From CAWDYA01 sp963806495 (lineage in GTDB: Bacteria; Acidobacteriota; Polarisedimenticolia; JACPZX01; DASXTC01): 64,000 bases of DNA. Made by a program: the position numbers and the translations under genes. The notes below the pieces were generated by a model. The model did not search any database and was not told the DNA's origin. It saw only the letters and a list, made by a program, of their open reading frames with translations. Location: the NCBI GenBank assembly GCA_963806495.1, contig CAWDYA010000008.1, positions 372,001 through 436,000 of the forward strand, in the 5' to 3' direction. This document shows, piece by piece, positions 1 through 9,207 of the stretch (its first letter is position 1; every line of letters begins with the position of its first letter).

Positions 1-1
1 C

Positions 2-298
2 AGCCAGCGGCGCGACGAGGAGGATCCCGGCTTCTCCGACGCGATCACGGACGGACGGTGGAAGCTGATCCGTGACCGGGCGCTGGGCCGGACCATGCTG
101 TTCGACCTGGCGGCCGACCCCGGGGAGAACCTCCCGGTCGGCGGCGTCAACCAGGATGTCGTGGCGCGTCTGACCGGCGAGATGGATCGCTGGTCGGAGG
201 CCAACACGGCGCTGTACGATCGCATCCGGCCCGAGGAGACGACTCCCCTCGACCCCGAGACCGAGGAGCGCCTCCGCTCGCTCGGATACATCAACTGA
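2..298 (+). CDS. Sulfatase-family protein, C-terminal fragment
   Basis: This is the 3' end of a gene that runs in from the left edge; an open frame is already in progress at base 2 and ends at the TGA at 296-298. The readable 98 residues contain TDGRWKLI, then LFDLAADPGENLPV, and finish in ERLRSLGYIN. That combination (a short strand describing the site-specific data, an LYDL.xDP.E.xNL-type motif and a terminal L.sLGY) is the usual ending of bacterial sulfatases and related alkaline-phosphatase-superfamily hydrolases. The catalytic formylglycine region would lie upstream, outside the window, so substrate and activity cannot be judged. It ends 2 bases before the next gene, so the two are probably cotranscribed. 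Confidence 0.75.
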   Translation, partial: SQRRDEEDPGFSDAITDGRWKLIRDRALGRTMLFDLAADPGENLPVGGVNQDVVARLTGEMDRWSEANTALYDRIRPEETTPLDPETEERLRSLGYIN

Positions 299-300
299 CC

Positions 301-1423
301 ATGCGCGTGGTCCACGTCAACACGGAAAGAACCTGGCGCGGCGGCGAGAGCCAGGTCTTCAATCTGATGCGCGGGCTGCGCGCGCGCGGCCACGATGTCG
401 AGGCCGTGACGCTGCCGGGCGGGGTTCTCGGACGGCGCTGTCTCGATGAGGGGTTCGACGTTCTCCCGCTTGCCATGCGCAGCGACGCGGATCTGCTCGC
501 GGCGATGCGGCTCGCCCGTCATGCCCGCCGGCGTCGGGCGGACATCCTCCACGCGCAGACCGCGCGGGCACACTCCATCGCCCTGCTGGCGCGTCTGCTC
601 GGCGCCCCTGCCAGACTGATCGTGAGCCGGCGGCTCGACTTCCCGATCCGCCGCAACCCGCCCAACCTGTGGAAGTACCGGAGCCGCGCCGTGGACGGCT
701 ACATCGCCGTGGCCGGCGTGATCCGTGACATCCTCGTGGACGCTGGCGTCGACCCGGCGCGCGTCACGGTGATCAACAGCAGCATCGAGCTCGAGCGGTT
801 CACCGGCGCCGGGGACCACCGCCTCGAGGTGAGACGGGAGCTCGGTATACCCGACGACGCCCCCCTCGTGGGCAACGTGGCGGCGCTGGCCTGGCACAAG
901 GGTCAGAAGGATCTGATCGCCGCCATGCGGCCGGTGCTCGACGCGATCCCGGGGGCGTGGCTGGTGATCGTCGGCGGCGGCGAGGAGCGCGAGCCCCTGG
1001 AGCGGCTCATCGGGCAGCTCTCGCTCGGGCAACGTGTCGTGCTCACGGGGACCCGGACCGACGTGCCGCGGCTGCTGACCGCGTTCGACCTGTTCTGCAT
1101 GCCCTCCTATCTCGAGGGACTCTGCAATTCGGTGCTCGAGGCGTTCGCCGTGGGTATCCCGGTCGTGGCCACCCGGGCCGGCGGGCTGCCCGAGAATCGT
1201 GGAGCACGAAATCACGGGGCTGCTCGCGCCCCCGCGCGACCCGGCGGCGCTCGCCGCCGCGATCGTCCGGCTCCTGTCCGATACCGATCTCGCGCGCCGC
1301 GTGAGCCAAGCCGGTGGCCGTCTCGTCCGCGAGCGGTTCGGGGTCGACCGGATGGTCGAATCGACCGAGGCCTGCTACCGGTCGGTGCTGGCGGGCAGCG
1401 GGCCGAGCCGTACCACCACGTAG
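301..1423 (+). CDS. GT4 glycosyltransferase (frameshifted)
   Basis: About 373 residues if the frame is restored. The N-terminus (HVNTERTWRGGESQVF, residues 5-20) carries the glycine-rich donor loop of GT-B transferases, and the C-terminal half has the ALAWHKGQKDL stretch (about 195-205) and SYLEGLCNSVLEAF near 269-282, the E-x7-E nucleotide-sugar binding signature of family GT4. The frame breaks around base 1194, where CCCGAGAATCGTGG has one A too many for the expected GLPEIVEHE; the remainder (from the EHEITGLL segment to the stop at 1421-1423) continues in the next frame. It is likely to add a sugar to a cell-surface glycan or lipid carrier; donor and acceptor are unknown. The 3' end overlaps the convergent gene by 49 bases. 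Confidence 0.8.
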
Positions 1424-3036
1424 TCGCCGGCCGAGAACAGCACCCGGTCGCGTGGCGGGTCCAGCAACACGAACCCCGCCTCCCGTCCCTTCGCGAACCG
1501 GGCCCTGTTCTCCTCCTCGAACGGTGCGAAGTAATGCCACCCGCCGTCTTCGTATCTGCGGCGATTGACAAGAAAGACGTCCGCTCCGTAGCGGTCGTGC
1601 AACCGCTCGACGTCCTCCCATCGCGTCGCAAAGCAGGCGGCCAGTTCCGCCTCGATCCGCTCGGAGACACGGCGGTAGTACTCGCGATAGTAAGGCAGCG
1701 ACGTCTCCATCGATGCCAGGAAGCTGCGCCTCGCCCGCAGACCGACCCCGTCGGCGTCGAGCGGATGCGCGGCGACGAGCGTGTCCTTCGGCATCGACCG
1801 GAGAAACCGGTACGCCTCCTCCAGTCCGGCGGGCTCCGGCCGGGACAGATCCGAGGCGATCGACCGGCCGGCCGTCAGGGCGCTTCCCGCCACCACCGCC
1901 AGCGCCGCGACCCCGACGAGGAGCGGCCGGCGCGCCGGCCGCAGCACCACGCTTCGCCCCCATCGTGCCATGATCGCGTCGAGAAGGCGCGGCACGATCG
2001 CCGAGAGCCACATGAGAAAGAAGACCGGCAGGGCGTACTTCGCGTAACGGTTGGGGTAGTGCAGCGCGAAAAGCGTCAGATGCGCGGTCACGAAGCATCC
2101 CAGCGAGGTCAGCAGCAGGACCCACGCCTCCATCGGCACGGCCTGGCGCCACAGCCATCCCGCGACGAGGATCGCCGCGACCCAGAGGGCGGCCTGCAGG
2201 GGTCGGATCTCCAGCCCCGTGCGGGTGCTCTTGAAGTAGTACCGGATCGGATCCGGCTCGAAGAACCGTGCCCGTCCGCCAGGCCAGTACTGAGGCATCG
2301 CCCGGGCCTCGGCCGCCGTGACGCGCGGGCCGATCTCGGGCGGCGGCGCGGGGGCGTAGGCGTAAAGGAGAACCCCGACGGCCGCCAGACCCAGCAGCCC
2401 CATGACCGCCCAGTGCCGCGGCAGGGCGCGCTCCCGCGCGACCCGCGTGATCAGGACGACAGCGCCGAACACCCCGAGGTTCGCCGCGCAGGGGGGATAG
2501 AAGAGTGCGGCCACCAGCGACGACAGGCCGAACAGCAGATGCCGCCGCTCCATGAGCGCCCACACGCCGAGCATCAGGATCGGCAGAGCGAACGATCGCG
2601 GCAGCCCCCCTTCCAGGTCGCCCAGCCGTCCCGACAGGATGATGTACGCCGCGCCCACGACGCCGCCGAGCGTCCGGCCCGCGCACCGCACGCCCAGGAT
2701 CCAGGCGAGGGCGACAACGGCGACGGCGAGCAGGAACGGGATCGTCTCGGCCAGGCGCTGCGCATCCACGTACGGCACCAGCAGCCGGTACAGCTCCTGC
2801 CAGCCGTACAGCGCGAACAGAGGCCGGGACATGAAAGCGGCGATCGGGTCGTGCGGGAAGAGCTCGGGATCGGCGAACCGGTAGGTCCACCACACATGCT
2901 GGCACAGATCGCCCTGGTAGAGGTCGGGGCGCAGCAACTGGGGAAGAAACGCGCGTGCCGCCGCTATCGCCCCCAGCGTGCCGATCCACAGCCCCGCCAG
3001 CAGGGTCGTCTTCGTGCTCATCTCGCGCCTGCTCAT
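1375..3036 (-). CDS. Polytopic membrane protein, GT-C-like
   Basis: 553 residues with an N-terminal membrane anchor and about nine to eleven further hydrophobic helices up to roughly residue 385, followed by a soluble C-terminal region of about 160 residues (from SDLSRPEPAGLEEAYRFLRS onward). The architecture, many helices then an extracytoplasmic tail, matches GT-C-type glycosyltransferases or O-antigen-ligase-like proteins, but I do not see a clear DxD/DE catalytic pair near the first loop, so the function is left open. It starts inside the stop codon of the upstream gene (ATGA overlap at 3033-3036), so it is translated as the last gene of the five-gene glycan operon. An alternative ATG lies five codons downstream. 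The last 49 bases overlap the convergent transferase. Confidence 0.6.
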   Translation of the reverse strand: MSRREMSTKTTLLAGLWIGTLGAIAAARAFLPQLLRPDLYQGDLCQHVWWTYRFADPELFPHDPIAAFMSRPLFALYGWQELYRLLVPYVDAQRLAETIPFLLAVAVVALAWILGVRCAGRTLGGVVGAAYIILSGRLGDLEGGLPRSFALPILMLGVWALMERRHLLFGLSSLVAALFYPPCAANLGVFGAVVLITRVARERALPRHWAVMGLLGLAAVGVLLYAYAPAPPPEIGPRVTAAEARAMPQYWPGGRARFFEPDPIRYYFKSTRTGLEIRPLQAALWVAAILVAGWLWRQAVPMEAWVLLLTSLGCFVTAHLTLFALHYPNRYAKYALPVFFLMWLSAIVPRLLDAIMARWGRSVVLRPARRPLLVGVAALAVVAGSALTAGRSIASDLSRPEPAGLEEAYRFLRSMPKDTLVAAHPLDADGVGLRARRSFLASMETSLPYYREYYRRVSERIEAELAACFATRWEDVERLHDRYGADVFLVNRRRYEDGGWHYFAPFEEENRARFAKGREAGFVLLDPPRDRVLFSAGDYVVVRLGPLPASTDR

Positions 3037-4739
3037 CCCCTGCCGGCTCCGGCCGCCGCCGCACAGATCCGCTGCTCTCCAACCCGCCGGCAGTCGATCG
3101 TGCGCAGCGCCGGGATCGCCTGCTCCAGCCGGTCGAGATCCTCCGGCGTCGCCAGCACGACGGCCTGCGGGCTCTCGCGCAGCAGATCGGCGATCCGGTC
3201 CAGCCCGCTGATCTCCGGTATCGTCTCACGCTGCAGGAACAGGTTGAAGATGCCCGCCCAGTTCTCACGATACATCACGATCGTCCCACCGGGCCCGGCG
3301 GCGCGGCGCACCGTCTCGGCCAGGGGTCCTGCCGACTTGATCGCATCGAACGACGGCGTGGCCACCCACTGCGCCCACCCCAGGACGATCAGTGCCACGG
3401 CGGCGCTGCAGGCGAACGATCGCGCCGGGCGCGCGAGAGCCGCCGCCATCCCCGCGATCCCCAGCACGGCCGCCGCCAGTCCCGGCACCAGGAGCAGGAG
3501 AGCCCCCGGCATGTGGAGGAGCCACGCGAGCGATTCGTGCTGGTCGGGCGCCAGGCCGGAGTACCGCGCGAGCAGCGACGGCCCGTAGGTGAACGGCAGA
3601 GCGGCGATCCCCACCCCGATCACCGCGAGCAGCAGCGACGCCGCCCCGAGGGGCAGAACCGAACGGAGACGCCCGGCCCCGGCGCGGGTCTCATCGAACA
3701 GACGCCTCAGCTCGAGTGCCACCAGCATCCCGGCCGCCGGGAAGAGCGGCAGTAGATACCGGGTCTTCTTCCCCGACATGAGGCTGAAGAAGACAAACGT
3801 GAAAACGAACCAGACGAGCGCCAGACGGGAGAGCCGGTTTCGTTTCGCCTCCCGGGCCGCGCCGTACAACGCCGTCGGCAGCAGGACGATCCATGGAAGG
3901 AACGACGCGGGGAAAACGCTGAGGAAGTAGTAGACCGGTTCCCTATGGTGCCACGACTCGTACGCCCTGCCGAGGTTCTGCTTGAACAGGATCACACCGG
4001 CGTAGTCGGTCCCACCCCGTGCGATCGCCGGCACCAGCCACAACGAGACCACGCCGGCCGCCACGAGGCTGCCCCACGCCGCGTGCCATCCCACCGAGCG
4101 TCGCGGCCCATCCTCGAGAAGGCCGTTCAGGAACAGCACGCCGGCGGGGATCAGCAGACCGATGGGGCCCTTGGTGAGGATTGCCAGCCCCGCGATGACA
4201 TAGAAGAAGCACCACATCACGGGCGAGCCGCTCTCGCGCGCCTTCAGACCGGCGCTGATGCAGGCCACGACAAGGAAGGCCAGGGTCCCATCGATCACGC
4301 CCGAGGTCGCGTGCGCCGCGAACATGGCGGAGGTGGCCAGCACGAGCGCCGCGAGCCAGCCGGTGCGCGCGTCGTCGAGATGCCTGCCCAGGCGGAAGGT
4401 GAGGATCAGGGTGCCGAGCGCGGCCAGCGCCGACACGACTCGAGTGCCCGCGTCGGGAGGAACCCCGGGCAGCTCGCCCGCCAGGATCCCGAGCCAGAAG
4501 AACAGGGGCGGCTTCTCGCCGTACACCTCGCCGTTGAGATGAGGGAGGATGTAATCCCCCCGCGCGACCATCTCGCGCGCCACCTCGGCGTAGCGCGGCT
4601 CGTCCGGGCTCCAGACATCGCGGTTCCAGACCGAGGGGAGATAGAGGCAGACCGCGAGCAGCGCCAGCGCGAGAAAGGGGCGATGAGGCGCGATCAGACG
4701 CGTCAGCCCGTACCGGCCGCCGCGAGCCGCCTCACTCAT
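3033..4739 (-). CDS. ArnT/PMT-like membrane glycosyltransferase
   Basis: 568 residues, polytopic. The first periplasmic loop carries NRDVWSPDEPRYAEV (residues 39-53), the D-E-P-R-Y signature of the GT83/ArnT branch of the PMT superfamily, in which the acidic pair is catalytic. Further signatures are GEKPPLFFW (about 74-82) and TKGPIGL after the fourth or fifth helix. Known ArnT proteins move a sugar from undecaprenyl phosphate to lipid A or another acceptor on the outer face of the inner membrane; which sugar is moved here is not visible. It overlaps the upstream GT2 gene by 8 bases and the downstream polytopic protein by 4 bases, placing it in one coupled operon with an LPS-kinase-like and a GT2 enzyme. 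Confidence 0.85.
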   Translation of the reverse strand: MSEAARGGRYGLTRLIAPHRPFLALALLAVCLYLPSVWNRDVWSPDEPRYAEVAREMVARGDYILPHLNGEVYGEKPPLFFWLGILAGELPGVPPDAGTRVVSALAALGTLILTFRLGRHLDDARTGWLAALVLATSAMFAAHATSGVIDGTLAFLVVACISAGLKARESGSPVMWCFFYVIAGLAILTKGPIGLLIPAGVLFLNGLLEDGPRRSVGWHAAWGSLVAAGVVSLWLVPAIARGGTDYAGVILFKQNLGRAYESWHHREPVYYFLSVFPASFLPWIVLLPTALYGAAREAKRNRLSRLALVWFVFTFVFFSLMSGKKTRYLLPLFPAAGMLVALELRRLFDETRAGAGRLRSVLPLGAASLLLAVIGVGIAALPFTYGPSLLARYSGLAPDQHESLAWLLHMPGALLLLVPGLAAAVLGIAGMAAALARPARSFACSAAVALIVLGWAQWVATPSFDAIKSAGPLAETVRRAAGPGGTIVMYRENWAGIFNLFLQRETIPEISGLDRIADLLRESPQAVVLATPEDLDRLEQAIPALRTIDCRRVGEQRICAAAAGAGRG

Positions 4740-5508
4740 CCCGGCGGGCCCGCGGACGGTGGGTACGCTCCCACAGCCTCGCGTACTTGACGAACACGAC
4801 CCATGTGTCGATGCCCGTGATCATCAGCCCCGCCACGCCGTCGAGGAAACCCATCTGCAGGACGTACCGCTTGAGGAAACGGGCCAGCGGACGAAACGCC
4901 AGATCCAGCACCGTGGCGCGGCGCCCCTTCCTGACCAGGTCCTCGGCCCCCCATGCGGTGTAGCGATCGATCTTGCGAAGATAGCTGTCCCACGATCTGA
5001 AGGTGATGTGCAGCAGCGGATGGCGCAGCTCCGATACCGGGCCCGACACCTCGACGTCGGCGTGGACTTCCTTCTCCTGGTAGCGCCCCTTCGTCTTGTC
5101 CCAGAGGCGCAGCACCCTGTCGCGCGCCCAGCCTCCGTGGTTGATCCGCTGTCCGAGGAAATGGTTGACCCGCCGGATGACGTAGCCGCTCCAATCGGGT
5201 CCCCGGGCCAGAAGATCCCGTATCTCGTCACGCAGCCCGGGCGTCACCCGCTCGTCGGCGTCCACCACCATCACCCAGCGATGGGCCGTCTGCGGAATGG
5301 CCCAGTTCTTCTGCGAGGCCGAGTTGCCGTACTCGCGCTGGATGATCCGGTCGGTATAACGGCGCGCGATCTCGAGAGTGCGGTCGGTCGAGAAGGAGTC
5401 GACCACCAGCACCTCGTCGGCCCACCGGACCGATTCGAGGCACTCCTCGATGTTCACCTCCTCGTTGAAGGTGGGAACGATCACGCTCAGCGGTTCCGGC
5501 GATGCCAT
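4732..5508 (-). CDS. GT2 glycosyltransferase (WaaE/KdtX-like)
   Basis: 258 residues. The GT-A fold starts at residue 8 with SVIVPTFNEEVNIEECL, and the metal-binding D-x-D is in VVDADE (81-86). The combination with DSFSTDRT (37-44), GNSASQKNWA (61-70) and the downstream NHGGWARDRVLRLW is characteristic of the WaaE/KdtX-type glucosyltransferases that act on the inner core of lipopolysaccharide. The C-terminal third is basic and contains one or two amphipathic or membrane-binding helices. It lies 19 bases downstream of the LPS-kinase-like gene and overlaps the ArnT-like gene by 8 bases. A role in an LPS-core-like or other lipid-anchored glycan is inferred from family and neighbours. Confidence 0.85.
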   Translation of the reverse strand: MASPEPLSVIVPTFNEEVNIEECLESVRWADEVLVVDSFSTDRTLEIARRYTDRIIQREYGNSASQKNWAIPQTAHRWVMVVDADERVTPGLRDEIRDLLARGPDWSGYVIRRVNHFLGQRINHGGWARDRVLRLWDKTKGRYQEKEVHADVEVSGPVSELRHPLLHITFRSWDSYLRKIDRYTAWGAEDLVRKGRRATVLDLAFRPLARFLKRYVLQMGFLDGVAGLMITGIDTWVVFVKYARLWERTHRPRARRDE

Positions 5509-5527
5509 CGCGAAGACCCCTTTGACG

Positions 5528-6223
5528 CTAGAGCAGCGGGTTGCGTCCCTTGGTGCGCGGCAGGTCCTTCTTGCGGTTGAAGGGCCAGAGCCGGCGGACT
5601 CTCTTGAATCGCCTGTGCATCGCCAGCTCCTCCGGCGACAGCTCGTCGGGAACCAGCAGCACCTTCCATTTCAGCAGGGCGCGCCGCTCGGCGCGTCTCA
5701 GACGGGGAAACACGACCCGTCTCGCCCAGCTCCCCTCCTCGAACACCTCGGCGGAGGAGAAGTCGATCGGCCAGATCTCCCCGTCATCGGTCACCAGAAA
5801 GTTGTCCCGGCTCCTGAGATCCCCGTGGATGACGCCCCGTTCGTGCACCTGATCGAGCAGCGCCGAGAGCCGCTCGGCGACACGCGGCACCCCTCCCCGG
5901 CGATGATGATACTTCGGCAGCCGCGTCCCGCCAACGTACTGCATGATGATCGCGTTGCGATCCAGGCGGCGGTAGAAGCGCGGGATCCCGGAGACGCCCC
6001 CGAGCCGCCGATAGGCTCTCTCCTCGCGCGACAGCTGCATGGCCCCGATCCACCGGATCGGCGGAATCTTGGACGCGTAGTCCTTGACCGCCACCTCCCC
6101 CTCGGCGGCGGACACGAGGAGGATATCGGCCTTGTTCCAGGCTCCCCTCTTGACGAATCCCGTCACGAGAGAGGGAAGACCGGCTCGCGTCAAGTCATGG
6201 ACGGAAGGGGCGGCGCCCGGCAT
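5528..6223 (-). CDS. LPS (Kdo/WaaP)-type kinase-like protein
   Basis: 231 residues with a small protein-kinase fold. Visible motifs are the lysine in EVAVKDY (K47), the catalytic loop HGDLRSRDNFLV (H133, D135, N141) and the Mg-binding IDFSS (D154). The H-G-D-L and I-D-F variants are those of lipopolysaccharide kinases and RIO/InaA-type proteins, not eukaryotic-type Ser/Thr kinases. The C-terminal 60 residues are strongly basic, consistent with work at a membrane surface. The start codon shares bases with the stop of the upstream radical SAM gene (TGATG, 6221-6225), so translation is coupled. Phosphorylation of a core sugar is the likely job; a protein substrate cannot be excluded. Confidence 0.75.
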   Translation of the reverse strand: MPGAAPSVHDLTRAGLPSLVTGFVKRGAWNKADILLVSAAEGEVAVKDYASKIPPIRWIGAMQLSREERAYRRLGGVSGIPRFYRRLDRNAIIMQYVGGTRLPKYHHRRGGVPRVAERLSALLDQVHERGVIHGDLRSRDNFLVTDDGEIWPIDFSSAEVFEEGSWARRVVFPRLRRAERRALLKWKVLLVPDELSPEELAMHRRFKRVRRLWPFNRKKDLPRTKGRNPLL

Positions 6224-7191
6224 CACGCCTCGATCTCGACCTCCTGATCCACTTTGCAGTCCCGGCACAGGTCGATGGTGTGTATCTGCCCGCCGAGGAA
6301 ACGGCGGCGGATATCGGACGCCCGCTCGCCGTTCCAGACTTCGTGGATGGAGGAGTTGGTGATGTTGCCGAGCACCTGCTTGCGGGAGTAGTCGGTGCAG
6401 CACAGCACCATGTCGCCGTTGAAGTTGATGTATCCCTGCTTGAAGAGCCTCGTGCAGGTCGAGAAGTAGTCCATGTGGCCCGACCAGGAGAACGATTCGG
6501 CGTCGGCGATGTTTCCGCCCCGGTTCTCCAGCGCGGTGTACTTCGATCGGACGCCCCGCTTCTTCCAGTACGCCACCGCCTTCTTCGCGTCGATGACGTC
6601 GGTGGAGACCATGGTGATCCAGACCCGCGGCCACTCGGACCCGCGCCGGCGCTGCTGCTCGAGCAGGTAGTTGATGTTCTCCATCGTGTGCTCGAAGTGC
6701 ATCGCGCCCCGCATCGTCTTCTCGTACGCGTCCTTCTCGATCCCCTGGAAGGAAACATACAGGGCGTGCAGTGCGTCGCCCACGTCGAGCATCTCGTCGA
6801 CACGCTGTCGGGTCAGCAGCCCGCCGTTCGTGGTCACCACGACCTTGCTGTCGGGTATCTGCTCGTGGATATAGACGATCTTGCGGAACAGATCCTTGTC
6901 GATGAACGGCTCGTTCATCAGGTAGGGGCTGATCCGGCGCACCCCGTGCTGCTTCGCCTCGGCGATGATCCTCTCGAACAGCTCCGGGGCCATCCGACCC
7001 TTGGGCTGGAAGTCGAATGTCTCCCCGAACGGGCAGAAGATGCAGTCGGCCTGGCATCCGGTGACGGTCTGGATCTGCAGCGTGCGGGGAAAGCGGGGGA
7101 TCGGCCGGCGGGTGACACGCTTCCGCATGATGGTGAGCAGGCCGTCGCCCGGCTCGTCGACATAGTATTTGTTGACCTTGACGGATTTCAT
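6223..7191 (-). CDS. Radical SAM/SPASM-like iron-sulfur enzyme
   Basis: 322 residues. The radical SAM cluster-binding motif is C46-x3-C50-x2-C53 in TGCQADCIFCPF, followed by a TIM-barrel-like region with RISPYLMNEPF and VVTTNGGLL. A C-terminal auxiliary-cluster region supplies C246, C264, C265, C309 and C312 (TCTRLF, LCCTDYS, LCRDC), typical of SPASM or twitch domains. Such enzymes modify peptides, sugars or cofactors; the substrate here is unknown. It is the first gene of an operon with an LPS-type kinase and three membrane or GT enzymes, so a role in a surface glycan or its anchor is the contextual guess. A near-consensus promoter sits 60-90 bases upstream. Confidence 0.8.
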   Translation of the reverse strand: MKSVKVNKYYVDEPGDGLLTIMRKRVTRRPIPRFPRTLQIQTVTGCQADCIFCPFGETFDFQPKGRMAPELFERIIAEAKQHGVRRISPYLMNEPFIDKDLFRKIVYIHEQIPDSKVVVTTNGGLLTRQRVDEMLDVGDALHALYVSFQGIEKDAYEKTMRGAMHFEHTMENINYLLEQQRRRGSEWPRVWITMVSTDVIDAKKAVAYWKKRGVRSKYTALENRGGNIADAESFSWSGHMDYFSTCTRLFKQGYINFNGDMVLCCTDYSRKQVLGNITNSSIHEVWNGERASDIRRRFLGGQIHTIDLCRDCKVDQEVEIEA

Positions 7192-7251
7192 TGTTCTCGG
7201 ATTTCCCGGCCACCCGGGGCGAAAGAGCGGGGACTCGCGATGGTGACCGTC

Positions 7252-7280
7252 ATTATAGAGGGCCCCCGGAGGACCGTCAA
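7252..7280 (-). promoter_or_regulatory. Sigma-70-type promoter of the 7191-1375 operon
   Basis: Read on the minus strand: TTGACG (complement of 7275-7280), exactly 17 bases, then a perfect TATAAT (complement of 7252-7257). Transcription would start near 7245, giving a leader of about 54 bases before the radical SAM start codon. Five of six -35 bases and six of six -10 bases match the consensus. Confidence 0.75.
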
Positions 7281-7379
7281 CACGTTGCCAGTCAACAGGA
7301 TGCCCGCAAGCTGCCGCCGCGTCCCCCGTGCCGATCCCGGTGGCCCGCCCTCTCCGACCTGTGATACGTTCAGCCGGCG

Positions 7380-8636
7380 ATGAGATTCCTCTACTACTAC
7401 CGCATGCCCGTGCCCGACCCGCGGGCCGACGCCGTGCAGATCGTCAGTACCTGCGCCGGCATCGCGAGCGCCGGGGCCGACGTGACGCTGCACGTCGAGA
7501 CGCTGGCCTCCACGACGGCCGAGTGCCTGGCCTGGTACGGGGCCGAGCCGCCCACCGGCACAGGCGCCGGCTCGCTGAGCATCGAGGCGCTCGGCACCCA
7601 CTGGTCCTGGCCGCTTTTCGGCTGGAAGACGAAACGCGCCCTGAACGAAGCCGGGGCAGGCGCGTGCCTGTTCGTGCGCGAGGTGCGCCCCTACGTGCCC
7701 GGGCTCATGCGGCGCGCCCGCGAGGCGGGCCTGAAAATCATCTTCGAGGCGCACAACGTCTCGGCTTCGCTGGTTCGCGAGAAGGAAGCGAAGGCGTCGC
7801 GCGGCACCTCCCTGCCGCTCGTCGGAGACACGCCGGCCGCCGCACCGCCGCCACCCGTCGAGAGTGTCGAACCGGCCGCGCCCGCCGCCCGGCGTCTTCG
7901 TGCCAAGGCCGATCAACGGGCGGCGCTGGAACGGACGATCGTCGGCGGCGCCGACGGTCTGATCTGCACGCAGAAGGCGACATTCGATGCGCTTCACCCG
8001 CTGCTGAGAAAGGGCGCGCCCGCCACGGTGCTCGGAAACGGCGCCCGGATGCCGCCGGCCCGCCCGGACGTCGACAAGGACATCGACATCCTGTACTGCG
8101 GGTCGCTCAAGCAGTGGAAAGGAGTGGATCTGCTCGTGGCGGCGATGCAGACGCTGTACCCCTACCGCCTCACTATCGTCGGCCCGGGACCGAAGGAGGA
8201 TGTGGCGCGTCTGCAGAAGGCCGCGCTCGCGGTCGGTTCGCTCGAGCGCGTGCGGATCCTGCCGCCGGTACGCCCTTCGGAGGTCTGGGACCTGTACGCC
8301 CGCGCCCGTGTCGGTGTGATCCCGCTGCCGGGGCAGGACTACATCGAGGCGCGGGATTTCACCTCGCCACTCAAGCTGTTCGAGATGATGGCCGCGGGGC
8401 TGCCGATCGTCGCCAGCCGGCTGCGCTCGATCGGCGAGTACGTCACCGATGGCCGGGAGGCGTTGCTCGTGCCGGCGGACGACCCGCGAGCGCTGGCGGA
8501 AGCCCTGCGCCGGCTCCTCGAGGACGAGACCCTGAGGGGCGACCTCGCCTCGGCGGCACGCGCGCGCGCCGCCGAGTTCACCTGGGCGAAGCGGGGCCAG
8601 AAGATCGTCAGCTTCGCCGCCGAGCTGATGCGCTGA
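7380..8636 (+). CDS. GT4 glycosyltransferase
   Basis: 418 residues, GT-B fold. The N-terminal domain begins MRFLYYYRMPVPDPRADAVQ and includes an unusually long Pro/Ala-rich stretch around residues 140-168 that is probably a surface loop. The C-terminal domain has ILYCGSLKQWKGVDLLV (about 238-254), the nucleotide-sugar segment VGPGPKEDV and the acidic pair in FTSPLKLFEMMAAGLPIV. These are family GT4 features. It is divergent from the radical SAM operon, with 188 bases between the start codons, and convergent with the secreted protein downstream (12 bases between stops). Donor and acceptor are unknown. I saw no strong promoter or Shine-Dalgarno for it. Confidence 0.8.
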   Translation: MRFLYYYRMPVPDPRADAVQIVSTCAGIASAGADVTLHVETLASTTAECLAWYGAEPPTGTGAGSLSIEALGTHWSWPLFGWKTKRALNEAGAGACLFVREVRPYVPGLMRRAREAGLKIIFEAHNVSASLVREKEAKASRGTSLPLVGDTPAAAPPPPVESVEPAAPAARRLRAKADQRAALERTIVGGADGLICTQKATFDALHPLLRKGAPATVLGNGARMPPARPDVDKDIDILYCGSLKQWKGVDLLVAAMQTLYPYRLTIVGPGPKEDVARLQKAALAVGSLERVRILPPVRPSEVWDLYARARVGVIPLPGQDYIEARDFTSPLKLFEMMAAGLPIVASRLRSIGEYVTDGREALLVPADDPRALAEALRRLLEDETLRGDLASAARARAAEFTWAKRGQKIVSFAAELMR

Positions 8637-8648
8637 CGCGGGCGGCCG

Positions 8649-9143
8649 CTACTTCACCCGCGTCCACTCGATCGTCATCACACTCTTCTCTCCCGCCTTC
8701 GTGGAGGTCCACTCCTGGCGAAAGTGATCCTTGTCGATGAACGTCAGGGTGAGGTCGCTCATGTACACGGCCTTGGGGTCGGCAAGGTTCGTGACGTCCT
8801 GGAACGCGAACTTCAGGCTCCGGTCGTCCGCCCCCGGGTCGGCGGCCCGCATCCGGGGCTGGTTGTTGCCGGCACAGTAGTGGGTCAGCATCACCGCGTT
8901 GCCATCCGGATGGTAGACCGTGACCATCCCCTCCACGGACAGCTCCTCCATCAGGGCCGTGCCGTTCGAAACGAGCCTGTAGGTGACCGTGGCGGACGTT
9001 CCGTCGGGACCCTTGCCCTCCCATGTGCCGACCAGCGGCTTGAGCTGCTCGAAGCCGGGGGAGGTGCTCCCTTGCGCGGCCGTCATGGTGACGGATGCCG
9101 CGCCGAGAACCAGTGCGAGCGCCAGCAGGATCGATCTTTTCAT
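8649..9143 (-). CDS. Secreted DUF1579/lipocalin-like protein
   Basis: 164 residues from the ATG at 9143, which has GGAGG six bases upstream; longer starts would precede the signal peptide and are less likely. The N-terminus (MKRSILLALALVLGAASVTM, then TAAQG) is a classic Sec signal peptide. The mature part begins with the sequence LVGTWEGKGPDG and is rich in alternating beta strands (TVTYRLVSNGTALME, KSVMTIEWTRVK), which resembles DUF1579-type and lipocalin-like beta-barrels. These are usually found in the periplasm or outside the cell and have no assigned reaction. No operon partner: it is convergent with the GT4 gene and downstream of the asparagine-synthetase-like gene on the same strand. 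Confidence 0.65.
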   Translation of the reverse strand: MKRSILLALALVLGAASVTMTAAQGSTSPGFEQLKPLVGTWEGKGPDGTSATVTYRLVSNGTALMEELSVEGMVTVYHPDGNAVMLTHYCAGNNQPRMRAADPGADDRSLKFAFQDVTNLADPKAVYMSDLTLTFIDKDHFRQEWTSTKAGEKSVMTIEWTRVK

Positions 9144-9207
9144 TCGGTGCCTCCAGCAGGAAACGATGCGGCGACAGAGCCGGTATCGGGATCCCATTAC
9201 ACGAAAT

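Noticed and set aside
1043..3268. Very long open frames on the strand opposite or offset to real genes (for example 741 codons here, and 58188-62366 plus)
   Set aside because: They are rich in Arg, Pro and Ala, have no domain structure, and lie wholly over well-supported genes. High GC removes stop codons from all frames.
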